Source: an uncultured Lachnospiraceae bacterium (lineage in GTDB: Bacteria; Bacillota; Clostridia; Lachnospirales; Lachnospiraceae). Taken from it: a DNA stretch of 27,689 nt. The notes under the pieces were generated by a model that saw only the letters and a program-made list of their open reading frames with translations, was not told the origin of the DNA and searched no databases. Position numbers and translations under genes: made by a program. The DNA lies in the NCBI GenBank assembly GCA_949051815.1, contig CARQVR010000043.1:1-27689 (forward strand). Reading direction: 5' to 3'. Shown here piece by piece: positions 16,098 through 22,616 of the stretch (the first letter of the stretch is position 1; every line of letters begins with the position of its first letter).

Positions 16098-16292
16098 TCA
16101 CATTGTAAGCTGGAACTTTGCGCTTTTCTTTACTTCTTCATCAAACAATTCCTTATGGATAAACACTCTGCGTCCAATGCGGACTGCATACTTGCAGCAA
16201 GGGTTGGCAAGCATCTCTCTGGCCTTCGTTTTCCCAATTCCAACATATTGGCAAAATTCATCTACTGACAATAACGACTTCTCACATCCCAT
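16098..16292 (-). CDS. xis: Excisionase (Tn916 Xis-like, HTH_17)
   Basis: Small winged-helix protein that bends DNA at element ends and directs the integrase to excise. 64 aa from the ATG at 16292, which has AAAGGAG six nt upstream; an ATG at 16316 is less likely because that ribosome site would be inside it. The pattern LLSVDEFCQYVGIGKTKARE, then VRIGRRVFIHKELFDE, matches excisionases of Tn916-type elements. The position two genes upstream of int on the same strand supports this. Confidence 0.85.
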   Translation of the reverse strand: MGCEKSLLSVDEFCQYVGIGKTKAREMLANPCCKYAVRIGRRVFIHKELFDEEVKKSAKFQLTM

Positions 16293-16316
16293 CTCTTTCT
16301 CCTTTCTGGTAATCAT

Positions 16317-16856
16317 ATATCTGCCAATAGAAAAGCACTCTCAAAATGCACTTTTATTGACAGATATAAAAACACAATACAGGTGACAGGTCACTACTCC
16401 TGTCCACATCGGTCTCGCACCGTCATTCAAATTGACCGGATCACAGGTCAACCTGCGATTCGGAAGTATCATTATCAAAGATATGGATCATTGCCCCGTA
16501 CAGATGTTGTACATTTCGCCAGACATTCCCCGCTCCCTGTTTTCACTTCAACACCCGTTTCTGGTGTTTCCTCGCACCCAGCTCCCTATAAAAATAAAGC
16601 CAAACAGTTCTTGGCGTATCCGCATAGCGGCTCCCCATATCCCACACGTCCTGTATGTGTAGACCATATTCAATTGTCAAGGTACAACCCCGGATTTTGC
16701 CTTCACTTTTTGGATAAATCTATGTCCGGCTTATCAATCCGTAAAGCGCACAAGACACTGACGCCTGCTGTCGGCGCTTCGTAATTATTGTGCACTTTAT
16801 CAGAGCGATAAGTATAGTGAAAAGATAATCCAGGAGCATCTCCGCACTCCACTACG
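16317..16856. other. 540-nt gap inside the element, with a small coding-like remnant
   Basis: No convincing gene. On the minus strand a 30-codon frame from a GTG at 16795 to a TGA at 16703 encodes VHNNYEAPTAGVSVL and ends IDKPDIDLSKK. It shares a 14-nt identical stretch (TGGATAAATCTATG, 16711-16724) and a similar flank with the small frame at 17683-17904. A TTGACA-like box is on the minus strand near 16674-16679. The rest shows no clear structure. Confidence 0.3.
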
Positions 16857-17096
16857 TTAATTCCTGATTGTAAATTTCCTGATAGCTTTTACCAGATCAG
16901 CTTTGACTTGTTGTTCCATATCTTCTATAGGCATCAGCGTACTGTTTAACTGCCAGCTTCTGATCTCACAGAAGAGTATATAGTTGATCAGTCTTTCGTA
17001 CTGGTCGAAAACTTCCTGCATTGCTCCTTCGTCGCCAATCACTGCCAGCGCGATAACCCCCGCCGGAAGTTTTCCGCCATTATTCTTTTTCTGCAT
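16857..17096 (-). CDS. HTH_16-type small protein (Tn916 orf8-like)
   Basis: 79-aa protein of the helix-turn-helix family found in Tn916-like and Tn1549-like elements, usually beside a sigma-like gene. The pattern KLPAGVIALAVIGDEGAMQEVFDQYERLI is typical, as is the C-terminal ADLVKAIRKF. It overlaps the end of the sigma-like gene by 17 nt, so the two are translationally coupled. Likely a regulator of transfer or excision functions; the exact role is not established here. Confidence 0.82.
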   Translation of the reverse strand: MQKKNNGGKLPAGVIALAVIGDEGAMQEVFDQYERLINYILFCEIRSWQLNSTLMPIEDMEQQVKADLVKAIRKFTIRN

Positions 17097-17517
17097 CTAT
17101 CCCCACCTTCCCACGCAGTTCTTTCATTGCGTTTGACTTGTAATGCCTCACTGTGTCGTATTCTAATTCAAGCTGCCCGGCTATCTCTGACAGGGAATAT
17201 CCAAATGCGGTGTTTCTTAAGACAATCTCTCTTTTTGTGTCCTGCATTTCCAGAAGTGCGGCGGCAAGTTTCTCATCCCCGATCAGAACGACGGTTCCGC
17301 ACACAGGGATTTTTACTTTTCCCTCCAGAACATCATCATAAACTGCCATTGCACTTTCTTCTGTTTCCTCCAAAGGCACAGTTCCATAATTCTTACAGTA
17401 CCTGACATACCCCCGGAGCTGGTTCAGAACGCTCCGCCTGATCACTTTCCGGCAGAACACATGAAACTCAGAAGATATCTTCTCCGCATTGTCCGATGTA
17501 ATTTTGTTTTCTCTCAT
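17080..17517 (-). CDS. Sigma-70-like transposon regulator (Tn916 orf7-like)
   Basis: 145-aa sigma-factor-like protein. The C-terminal part is a region-4-like helix-turn-helix (about residues 95-140): LRNTAFGYSLSEIAGQLELEYDTVRHYK followed by NAMKELRGKVG. The N-terminal part (VIRRSVLNQLRGYVRYCKNYG) resembles the short region seen in conjugative-transposon sigma-like proteins. A GGAAAGGACAGGA ribosome site precedes the ATG at 17517. It comes first in the run with the HTH_16 gene and xis/int, as in Tn916-family regulatory modules. Confidence 0.82.
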   Translation of the reverse strand: MRENKITSDNAEKISSEFHVFCRKVIRRSVLNQLRGYVRYCKNYGTVPLEETEESAMAVYDDVLEGKVKIPVCGTVVLIGDEKLAAALLEMQDTKREIVLRNTAFGYSLSEIAGQLELEYDTVRHYKSNAMKELRGKVGIDAEKE

Positions 17518-17682
17518 TCCTGTCCTTTCCGCAGAAATGTTTCCTGTTTTTATCCCTTCACTATGACTAAATCACCGAAGGCACTTAAAATGTGGATTTT
17601 AGTAAACGACATTTTTAGAAAAATGAAATAAAAAGAGTGACAATGGTTTCCTATCACCTGAGTCCCCACCGAGATGTGGTAT

Positions 17683-17904
17683 TCACTTCTCCAATTCCCC
17701 TGTTACACCTTCCTTCTTATTATAAAGCAAACCGCTTCCAAGAGCAGTATCATTCAAACTATAATATAAGTTACATGTGCCATAAATACGCCATTTTAAA
17801 TACTGTTGACTTTTCTGCCATTCAGACTTACAATCGTTTATGGATAAATCTATGCACCCATAAAATGACACTGAAACTGCTGTCAGTTCCAAGCGGGCAA
17901 CCAT
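17683..17904 (-). CDS. Small unrecognised open frame between regulators and oriT
   Basis: 73-codon frame starting MVARLELTAVSVSFYGCIDL. I recognise no family and see no clear Shine-Dalgarno. Its first part resembles, in both DNA and peptide, the remnant at 16703-16795 (shared TGGATAAATCTATG and E-TA-VSV...IDLS). That repetition argues that at least the beginning is, or was, coding. The rest is not supported. Confidence 0.25.
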   Translation of the reverse strand: MVARLELTAVSVSFYGCIDLSINDCKSEWQKSQQYLKWRIYGTCNLYYSLNDTALGSGLLYNKKEGVTGELEK

Positions 17905-17964
17905 GCCTGCTCAGGTCTGGAGCAGTTTTTTTATTTTCTTTCCACGGCTTACTTAGCAAGCACT

Positions 17965-18060
17965 GGATTTGCATATGCAAATCCATGATTTTGATCAGAT
18001 TTCCTCAGGCGGAAACCTGTCAAAATCTGCTTGCAGGGGGAAATCCCCCTGACCCCCTTT
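17965..18060 (+). other. Candidate origin of transfer (oriT) upstream of mobC
   Basis: A cluster of inverted repeats 80-170 nt before mobC. These are a perfect 20-nt palindrome at 17965-17984 (GGATTTGCAT plus its complement); GATTTTGA (17987-17994) paired with TCAAAATC (18020-18027); and AGGGGGA-AA-TCCCCCT (18035-18050), followed directly by a C-rich TGACCCCCTTT. Nested repeats with a C/G-rich end next to mobC and relaxase genes are how oriT regions of this relaxase class look. The nick site was not determined. Confidence 0.6.
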
Positions 18061-18138
18061 GTTTCAAAAACAAGCCCCCTCCAACAGCGCATTATTTCTC
18101 AAAATACATTACATACAACCCACAAAAAGGAGACACTT

Positions 18139-18480
18139 ATGGCAAACAGAACACGCAGACACTCTCTCATTTTGTATCTGAATGATGATGAAAAATATAT
18201 CCTTGATACAAAATTTAAACTGTCCGGTATGCGCAGCCGCATGGCTTTTCTCCGGCACCTGATCATCTATGGTTATGTCTACGATGTAGATTACGGGGAG
18301 CTACATGATTACAACACAAACCTTGCGCGCATAGGGAACAGCCTGAACCAGATCACAAAGCGGATGAACGCTACCGGACACATCTATGATGAAGATGTAA
18401 AAGAGATAAAGGAGATGATGAACCAGGTATGGCATACACAAAAATCCATGCTGTCAAGGCAACCGTCCATAAAGCAATAG
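18139..18480 (+). CDS. mobC: MobC-like plasmid/transposon mobilization accessory protein
   Basis: 113-aa ribbon-helix-helix-type protein that helps the relaxase open oriT. The start at 18139 (MANRTRRHSLILYLNDDEKYI) is preceded by AAAAAGGAGACACTT; the frame opens further to 18031 but without a ribosome site. The C-terminal half LARIGNSLNQITKRMNATG is the conserved MobC (relaxosome) motif. The end overlaps the relaxase gene by 52 nt in another frame, a common mobC/mobA arrangement. Confidence 0.88.
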   Translation: MANRTRRHSLILYLNDDEKYILDTKFKLSGMRSRMAFLRHLIIYGYVYDVDYGELHDYNTNLARIGNSLNQITKRMNATGHIYDEDVKEIKEMMNQVWHTQKSMLSRQPSIKQ

Positions 18481-19793
18481 CCTACATCTGTAACCCTGAT
18501 AAAACCGATGGCAGCTTGCTGATTTCCTCCTATGGGTGCAGCCCTGAAACTGCACATTTTGACTTCAAATTCGCACTGTCAAAGACTTCCCAAAGCGACG
18601 AAAACAAGGCTTATCATCTGATACAGTCATTCCTCCCCGGCGAGGTTGATTTTGATACGGCACACCAGATCGGCGCGGCGCTTGCAGACAGGGTTTTAGA
18701 GGGGAAGTATTCCTATGTAGTCAGTACACATATTGACAAAGACCACATTCATAACCACATCATTTTTTGTGCCGCTAACAACGTTGACCATCATAAGTAT
18801 AATGACTGCAAAAAGAGCTACTACCGTATCCGCCACCTAAGCGACGAGCTATGTAAAGAATACCACTTATCAGTCATCACTCCCGGCGCACAGCGCGGGA
18901 AAAAATACAACGAATGGTCTGCCGACAAAAACGGTAGTTCCCTCAAATCAGACCTCCGCCGGGATATCAATGCCGCCATCAGATCCGCCGATACCTATGA
19001 AGAGTTTTTAGATCTCATACGGGCAAAAGGCTATGCTGTCAAAGGGGAAATACTGAACGTAAAATCCCCGAAATACATTGCTTTTCTCCCGCCCGGCAGG
19101 GAAAATTTTGTGCGCGGCAGCGTAAGGTCTCTCGGTGCGGAATACACGAAAGAACGTATCGCTGAGCGGATTTTGGAAAGGATACAGAACCGTGGGAAAC
19201 CTCTGGCAGACAGTTATGCTAAGAATCGGCTAATTGACACCTCACAGGAAAAATTTCAGGAAAGCGCAGGCTTAAAACGTTGGGCTGAAATCGAGAACCT
19301 CAAAACAGCCGCCAACGCATACAGTAAAGTAAACTCCATTGCTGATCTGGAGAAGGAAATCAAAGAACACGCAGCAGCTTCCAAAGAATCCCGTGAGAAA
19401 CTTATCATACTCGAGCGCAAGATGAAGGGCTTGGCTGAAACCATAAAATACGCACAGCAGTATCAGGAAAACCGCCCTTATCAGATCCGCTACCGCAAAG
19501 CAAAAAATCCTGATGATTATTTCCGCAGACATGAATCGGAACTGATTCTGTATGATGGGGCAAAAGAAATGCTCCGCAGGGCAAAGATTGATCCAAGAAC
19601 TCTTGATGTTGTTAAACTTCGTGCTGATTTTTCACAGATGGAACAGAAGAAAAGAGAATTGCAGCAGACTTACAGGACAGCGGAAAATGAGGTTCAGCAA
19701 ATGAAGCGCGAACTGGATAAACTAAACCAATACCTGAACATAGAGCCGCCTGTTGTTTCAGAACAAAAGCGCAGTAAAGAGCCGCCGCGCTGA
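18429..19793 (+). CDS. Relaxase, MobA/VirD2 type (MOBP-like)
   Basis: Nicks oriT, stays covalently bound to the 5' end and leads the strand into the recipient. 454 aa. Relaxase domain in the first about 220 residues: nucleophile Tyr probably in HKAIAYICNP (near residue 19), and the metal-binding HUH-type motif HIDKDHIHNHIIF (near 100-112). A following segment is typical of Tn1549-type relaxases (LSVITPGAQRGKKYNEW). The rest is a long charged coiled coil (about 280-450). The protein is complete. No type IV secretion or coupling-protein genes lie in the window, so the element would need a helper. Confidence 0.9.
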   Translation: MAYTKIHAVKATVHKAIAYICNPDKTDGSLLISSYGCSPETAHFDFKFALSKTSQSDENKAYHLIQSFLPGEVDFDTAHQIGAALADRVLEGKYSYVVSTHIDKDHIHNHIIFCAANNVDHHKYNDCKKSYYRIRHLSDELCKEYHLSVITPGAQRGKKYNEWSADKNGSSLKSDLRRDINAAIRSADTYEEFLDLIRAKGYAVKGEILNVKSPKYIAFLPPGRENFVRGSVRSLGAEYTKERIAERILERIQNRGKPLADSYAKNRLIDTSQEKFQESAGLKRWAEIENLKTAANAYSKVNSIADLEKEIKEHAAASKESREKLIILERKMKGLAETIKYAQQYQENRPYQIRYRKAKNPDDYFRRHESELILYDGAKEMLRRAKIDPRTLDVVKLRADFSQMEQKKRELQQTYRTAENEVQQMKRELDKLNQYLNIEPPVVSEQKRSKEPPR

Positions 19794-19819
19794 CTGTCCC
19801 CACTGCCATAAAATTTTTA

Positions 19820-19847
19820 TTGAGTATCTTTTTAAAAATGGTATACT
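19820..19847 (+). promoter_or_regulatory. Predicted promoter of the Rpn-type nuclease gene
   Basis: TTGAGT (19820-19825), a 16-nt spacer and TATACT (19842-19847), followed by a short CAGCA/TGCTG hairpin before the ribosome site. It gives the gene its own transcript after the relaxase. Confidence 0.55.
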
Positions 19848-19897
19848 ATAAATAACAGCAGGAAACTCATGCTGTGAATACAAACAAAGGATCAGGC

Positions 19898-20674
19898 ATG
19901 AGCAATAAGGCAAAAATACGAGAAGAGGCAAAAAAACTAAATCCCATCGACGACCTGATGTTCCGCACGATGGCAGAAGATAAAGCGTTCTGCGAAGAAA
20001 TCCTGCGGGTGATCCTGTCAGATCCGGCGCTTACGGTACTGGAATCCACGCCCCAATATGCCGGGACAAATCCGCAGGGACGCTCCGTGATCCTTGACGC
20101 CAAATGTGTCCTTGGGGACGGACGGAAAACGGACATCGAAGTGCAAAAAGCAAATGACACCGATCATCAACGACGAGTCCGCTACAATGGCGCGATCCTT
20201 ACAACAAACCTCACCGATCCCGGCGAGAAGTTTGAGAACATCCCTGATGTCTGCGTGGTATTTATCTCCCGCTTTGACATCTTTGAGGGAAATCATTCTT
20301 TATATCATGTGGATCGAATCATAAGGGAAACAGGAAAAGTTGTCGATAACGGATTTGAAGAAGTTTACGTCAACGCAAAGGTAAAGGACAGCTCCGAAGT
20401 ATCCGAGCTGATGGAAGTATTTGTTGACGATGCTGCATACAACAGCAAATTTCCCGTTACCTCCGGCAGTAAACGCCGGTATAAAGAGACAGAGGAGGGA
20501 CAGCAGCATATGTGTGAAATTATGGAAAAAATCAATGAAGAAACCAGACTACGCATTAACCAACTCAATGCGATTCTTATCAAGTCTAAACGATATGATG
20601 ATTTAGAACGTACTACCTATGATACTGACTATCAGGAGCAGCTTCTGATTGAGCTTGTTCCTGAAAAAATGTAG
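19898..20674 (+). CDS. Rpn-family PD-(D/E)XK nuclease-like protein (recombination-promoting nuclease/putative transposase)
   Basis: 258 aa from the ATG at 19898 (MSNKAKIREEAKKLNPIDD), which has AAAGGA six nt upstream; an in-frame ATG at 19874 lacks one. The family pattern is clear: LMFRTMAEDKAFCEEIL, then the nuclease core RSVILDAKCVLGDGRKTDIEVQ (the D...E-x-Q catalytic set), then HQRRVRYNGAIL and VCVVFISRFDIF. Members are annotated as putative transposases or Rpn nucleases and are frequent in gut Firmicutes, often in mobile regions. Complete with its own promoter and terminator. A direct role in this element's movement is not implied. Confidence 0.85.
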   Translation: MSNKAKIREEAKKLNPIDDLMFRTMAEDKAFCEEILRVILSDPALTVLESTPQYAGTNPQGRSVILDAKCVLGDGRKTDIEVQKANDTDHQRRVRYNGAILTTNLTDPGEKFENIPDVCVVFISRFDIFEGNHSLYHVDRIIRETGKVVDNGFEEVYVNAKVKDSSEVSELMEVFVDDAAYNSKFPVTSGSKRRYKETEEGQQHMCEIMEKINEETRLRINQLNAILIKSKRYDDLERTTYDTDYQEQLLIELVPEKM

Positions 20675-20680
20675 CTTTAT

Positions 20681-20721
20681 AAAATCCGATGTATTCCTTT
20701 TGGGGGAGCATCGGATTTTTT
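20681..20721. terminator. Bidirectional Rho-independent terminator
   Basis: AAAATCCGATG (20681-20691) and CATCGGATTTT (20709-20719) form a perfect 11-bp stem with T-runs on both sides. It lies between the convergent nuclease gene and the XRE regulator gene. Confidence 0.85.
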
Positions 20722-20723
20722 AT

Positions 20724-20954
20724 TCATATATGGTATTTCATTCTTTCCTCTTCTGTCGTAACCACCTCAATGATATCCCCCGGCTGCAGATTACACATAA
20801 CACAGATTTTATTTAATGTTTCCAATGTTATGCTCTTCCCTGCCCTGATATTGGTTATGGTCTGTCTTGGCAATAAATTTTCCCTCTGGATTCTGGTCTG
20901 GTTGAAACCATGATTACTTAATTCCTTAAACACATCTATCTTATATCTTATCAT
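20724..20954 (-). CDS. Small XRE/Cro-type repressor
   Basis: 76-aa single-domain helix-turn-helix protein of the YozG-like type: FKELSNHGFNQTRIQRENLLPRQTITNI, then AGKSITLETLNKICVMCNLQPGDIIE, a five-helix Cro fold with no extra domain. The ATG at 20954 follows GGAGG. It is transcribed away from the SymE-like operon, and the shared 150-nt gap holds three operator-like palindromes. This strongly suggests it represses that operon and itself. Confidence 0.85.
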   Translation of the reverse strand: MIRYKIDVFKELSNHGFNQTRIQRENLLPRQTITNIRAGKSITLETLNKICVMCNLQPGDIIEVVTTEEERMKYHI

Positions 20955-20973
20955 ACATCACCCCTCCATCTAC

Positions 20974-21002
20974 AAAGTATCATCTGGCAAAATGATTGTC
21001 AA
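20974..21002 (-). promoter_or_regulatory. Predicted promoter of the XRE repressor gene
   Basis: Minus-strand TTGACA (21002-20997), a 17-nt spacer and a weak TACTTT (20979-20974). The first operator palindrome begins 8 nt upstream of the -35 box. Confidence 0.45.
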
Positions 21003-21009
21003 TAAAATT

Positions 21010-21075
21010 TATACTAATTTTAGTATATTTTGTATTGATATTATACTACTATTTGTATATACTATTATTAGTATA
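21010..21075. promoter_or_regulatory. Three 18-bp operator palindromes over the divergent promoters
   Basis: Site 1: TATACTAA-TT-TTAGTATA at 21010-21027 (perfect). Site 2: TATACTACTATTTGTATA at 21042-21059. Site 3: TATACTATTATTAGTATA at 21058-21075. Sites start 32 and 16 nt apart, close to whole and half multiples of helical turns. Site 2 covers the spacer and site 3 the -10 box of the plus-strand promoter (TTGATA 21035-21040, 17 nt, TATACT 21058-21063). This is the layout of a cooperatively bound repressor. Confidence 0.75.
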
Positions 21076-21107
21076 CGCATATTAAACATTAAGGAGTCTA
21101 TGATAAC

Positions 21108-21425
21108 ATGTTTATTACTAAAGAACTGAACGATATCGACTGTAATTATTTTAATATCATCCACGCAGGCTGCTACTGCGTCACACTGCAGTCAAAAAAC
21201 ACAAAGCACTACTGGCATATCATTCACCAGCAATATCCGACCTTTGCTTCATGCAAAATACAGCATAAGCACAAGCAGTCCAGTCCCTTCCACGAACAGG
21301 GAACCGCCCCTACTCTCGGACAAGCTATAAATAAGATTAAGGCACACGACTTTTACCATCTTCATGTAAGAACTAAGAAAAAAGTCTGCAAAGACACAGA
21401 TCAGAAAAGGAGGAAATCAGCATGA
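21108..21425 (+). CDS. Unknown small protein, first gene of the SymE-like operon
   Basis: 105-aa protein I cannot assign to a family. It starts MFITKELNDIDCNYFNIIHAG after AAGGAG at 21091-21096. It is rich in His, Cys, Tyr and Lys, with HYWHIIHQQYPTFASCKIQHKH in the middle and a basic C-terminal tail. There is no signal peptide or membrane segment. Its stop overlaps the next gene's start (ATGA), so the two products are made together. It could be an antitoxin, accessory or RNA/DNA-binding protein; this is inference from layout only. Confidence 0.7.
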   Translation: MFITKELNDIDCNYFNIIHAGCYCVTLQSKNTKHYWHIIHQQYPTFASCKIQHKHKQSSPFHEQGTAPTLGQAINKIKAHDFYHLHVRTKKKVCKDTDQKRRKSA

Positions 21426-21604
21426 TAAGAAAAAACAGAAAGATGACCGTCTATAAGACAACAGGAGTAGGCTACCGACACATTCCGCAGATCAAGATGC
21501 AGGGGGGCTGGCTGGAAGAGGCGGGATTCTCAATAGGCGACCATATCCAGATAATTTGTCAAAAAAACAAGCTCATTATTACGAAGACAAAAGCCTCTCA
21601 ATAA
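21422..21604 (+). CDS. SymE-like toxin-family protein
   Basis: 60-aa protein of the SymE type (AbrB-like fold, related to the E. coli SOS-induced endoribonuclease/nucleoid-condensing toxin). The diagnostic pattern is IPQIKMQGGWLEEAGFSIGDHIQI, followed by KLIITK. It is only the SymE core domain, shorter than E. coli SymE. It is translationally coupled to the upstream gene of unknown function. Control is probably by the divergent XRE repressor and not by an antisense RNA as in E. coli; I see no clear antisense RNA promoter. Confidence 0.75.
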   Translation: MIRKNRKMTVYKTTGVGYRHIPQIKMQGGWLEEAGFSIGDHIQIICQKNKLIITKTKASQ

Positions 21605-21611
21605 TAAACTC

Positions 21612-21690
21612 TCACGCTTATAATTGAGTAGAGGAGACTTTCTCTTTCCTCTCATACCACCATACATGATGTCGTTCGGCATACGGCGGA
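21612..21690 (-). ncRNA. Probable 3' end of a group II intron (domains V-VI)
   Basis: Minus-strand sequence begins TCCGCCGTATGCCGAACG, then CATGTATGGTGGTATGAGAGG, then a purine stem and CTCCTCTACTCAATTAT. This order (CGCCGTAT...GAAC...GTA-GGTGG-TGAGAGG...CCTACTCGATT) is the usual domain V/VI tail of bacterial group II introns, as I know it from many genomes. The domain V pairing is weaker than usual, so it may be decayed. No reverse transcriptase gene is in the window, so it is at most a remnant. Confidence 0.4.
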
Positions 21691-21840
21691 TCAACATAAC
21701 CTCAAAGCATGACTTTCATTGTAATAATCGTAACAGTTGACCAGTTCTGCCTGGACAGTTTTTTTGGAGATTGCCACCATTTCATTACCTGCTTTATTAT
21801 AGACCGTCAAATTCCCATCCGCCAAATCCCGTGTTTTCCG
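21691..21840 (-). pseudogene. C-terminal coding fragment of an unrecognised protein
   Basis: An open 49-codon stretch without its own start begins after a stop at 21841-21843 and reads DLADGNLTVYNKAGNEMVA, then ISKKTVQAELVNCYDYYNE. It ends at TGA 21691-21693, right where the intron-like structure begins. The even, protein-like composition suggests a real gene remnant. I could not assign a family; it may belong to the intron-encoded protein or to a gene the intron entered. Confidence 0.3.
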
Positions 21841-21867
21841 TCAAATAAATATATCTGATGGATAAGT

Positions 21868-21894
21868 TAATCTGATGCATTTTGTGTCAGATTA
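21868..21894 (+). terminator. Hairpin with T-rich tail
   Basis: TAATCTGA (21868-21875) and TCAGATTA (21887-21894), then TTTTATTTT. It would end plus-strand transcription from the SymE-like operon side, just before a new promoter. Confidence 0.45.
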
Positions 21895-21901
21895 TTTTAT
21901 T

Positions 21902-21991
21902 TTGACAGCTGTCTGTGCTATCATACGATAGTCACTTATTGGCAAAAGAAAAGGCAGGAGCCCACCTGCCAAAGTCTGCTTCCTGCCTTTT
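21902..21991 (+). promoter_or_regulatory. Promoter and leader hairpin of the IS gene
   Basis: TTGACA (21902-21907), 16 nt, TACGAT (21924-21929). About 20 nt on, AAAAGGCAGGA (21949-21959) pairs with TCCTGCCTTTT (21981-21991), an 11-bp stem ending in four T before the gene at 22017. This looks like a terminator/attenuator in the leader, which could keep transposition gene expression low. Confidence 0.5.
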
Positions 21992-22016
21992 ATGAACACC
22001 GTGGTCATCCATAAAA

Positions 22017-22478
22017 ATGAATGCCGCCAGCAAGACTATGATAACCGTATTTGTCAGTGAAAACAACCCCATTTCCCAAAAATCTTATGATGATGATCAG
22101 CTTGATCCTTTCCGCCTTTCCTGTACCTGCGGATGTTCAGGCTCCCTCATCCGCTATGGCTCCTACCGCCACCATGTCAAGGCAGACGGTGCAAAGCTCC
22201 CGCTTATCATCCGGCGTGTCCTGTGCCAAAGCCGTAGCCGCTCCCATACCCTCATTCCTTCTTCCTTAATTCCCTACTCCCAGATCCCTTTAGAAGACCA
22301 GGTTTCCCTGATCGAAGCCTTTGAGCAGGGAAACGCCCCGGATGCCGTACTTGATTCCAACCCGGAGATGGATGAACGTACTCCTTTCCGCCTCATCCGG
22401 ATGTATCTGATCTATTGGCGGGAACGCCTCCTGTCCGAACGGATCGCCTTGCATCCCTTTGTCCGGCTGACAAAGTAG
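22017..22478 (+). CDS. DUF6431-type insertion-sequence protein (zinc-ribbon-like)
   Basis: 153-aa protein (start 22017, or 22038 at MITVFVS). Zinc-ribbon-like start LSCTCGCSGSLIRYGSYRHHV, then a second half HTLIPSSLIPYSQIPLEDQVSLIEAFE, the pattern of small DUF6431 proteins encoded ahead of DDE transposases in Clostridia. In the second knuckle I would expect C-x-x-C, but the sequence reads CQSRSRSH, so one Cys is missing. That could be decay or normal variation. The transposase gene that should follow is broken (next entry). Confidence 0.6.
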   Translation: MNAASKTMITVFVSENNPISQKSYDDDQLDPFRLSCTCGCSGSLIRYGSYRHHVKADGAKLPLIIRRVLCQSRSRSHTLIPSSLIPYSQIPLEDQVSLIEAFEQGNAPDAVLDSNPEMDERTPFRLIRMYLIYWRERLLSERIALHPFVRLTK

Positions 22479-22616
22479 AGTCTCTCACTTTTCGGGAAAC
22501 AGTTCATGCAGATAAAAAACACGCCGAATATATTTTTTCCCCCGCCAACATAACCCGCCGTGCATTCCCGTGTTATCTTCCTTATACTCCTCTTATCATC
22601 GAAAAAAGGAGGAACC

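Noticed and set aside
16383..16784. 133-codon plus-strand frame in the 16.3-16.9 kb gap
   Set aside because: No ribosome site or family; composition is irregular and the opposite strand carries the small repeated coding-like segment.
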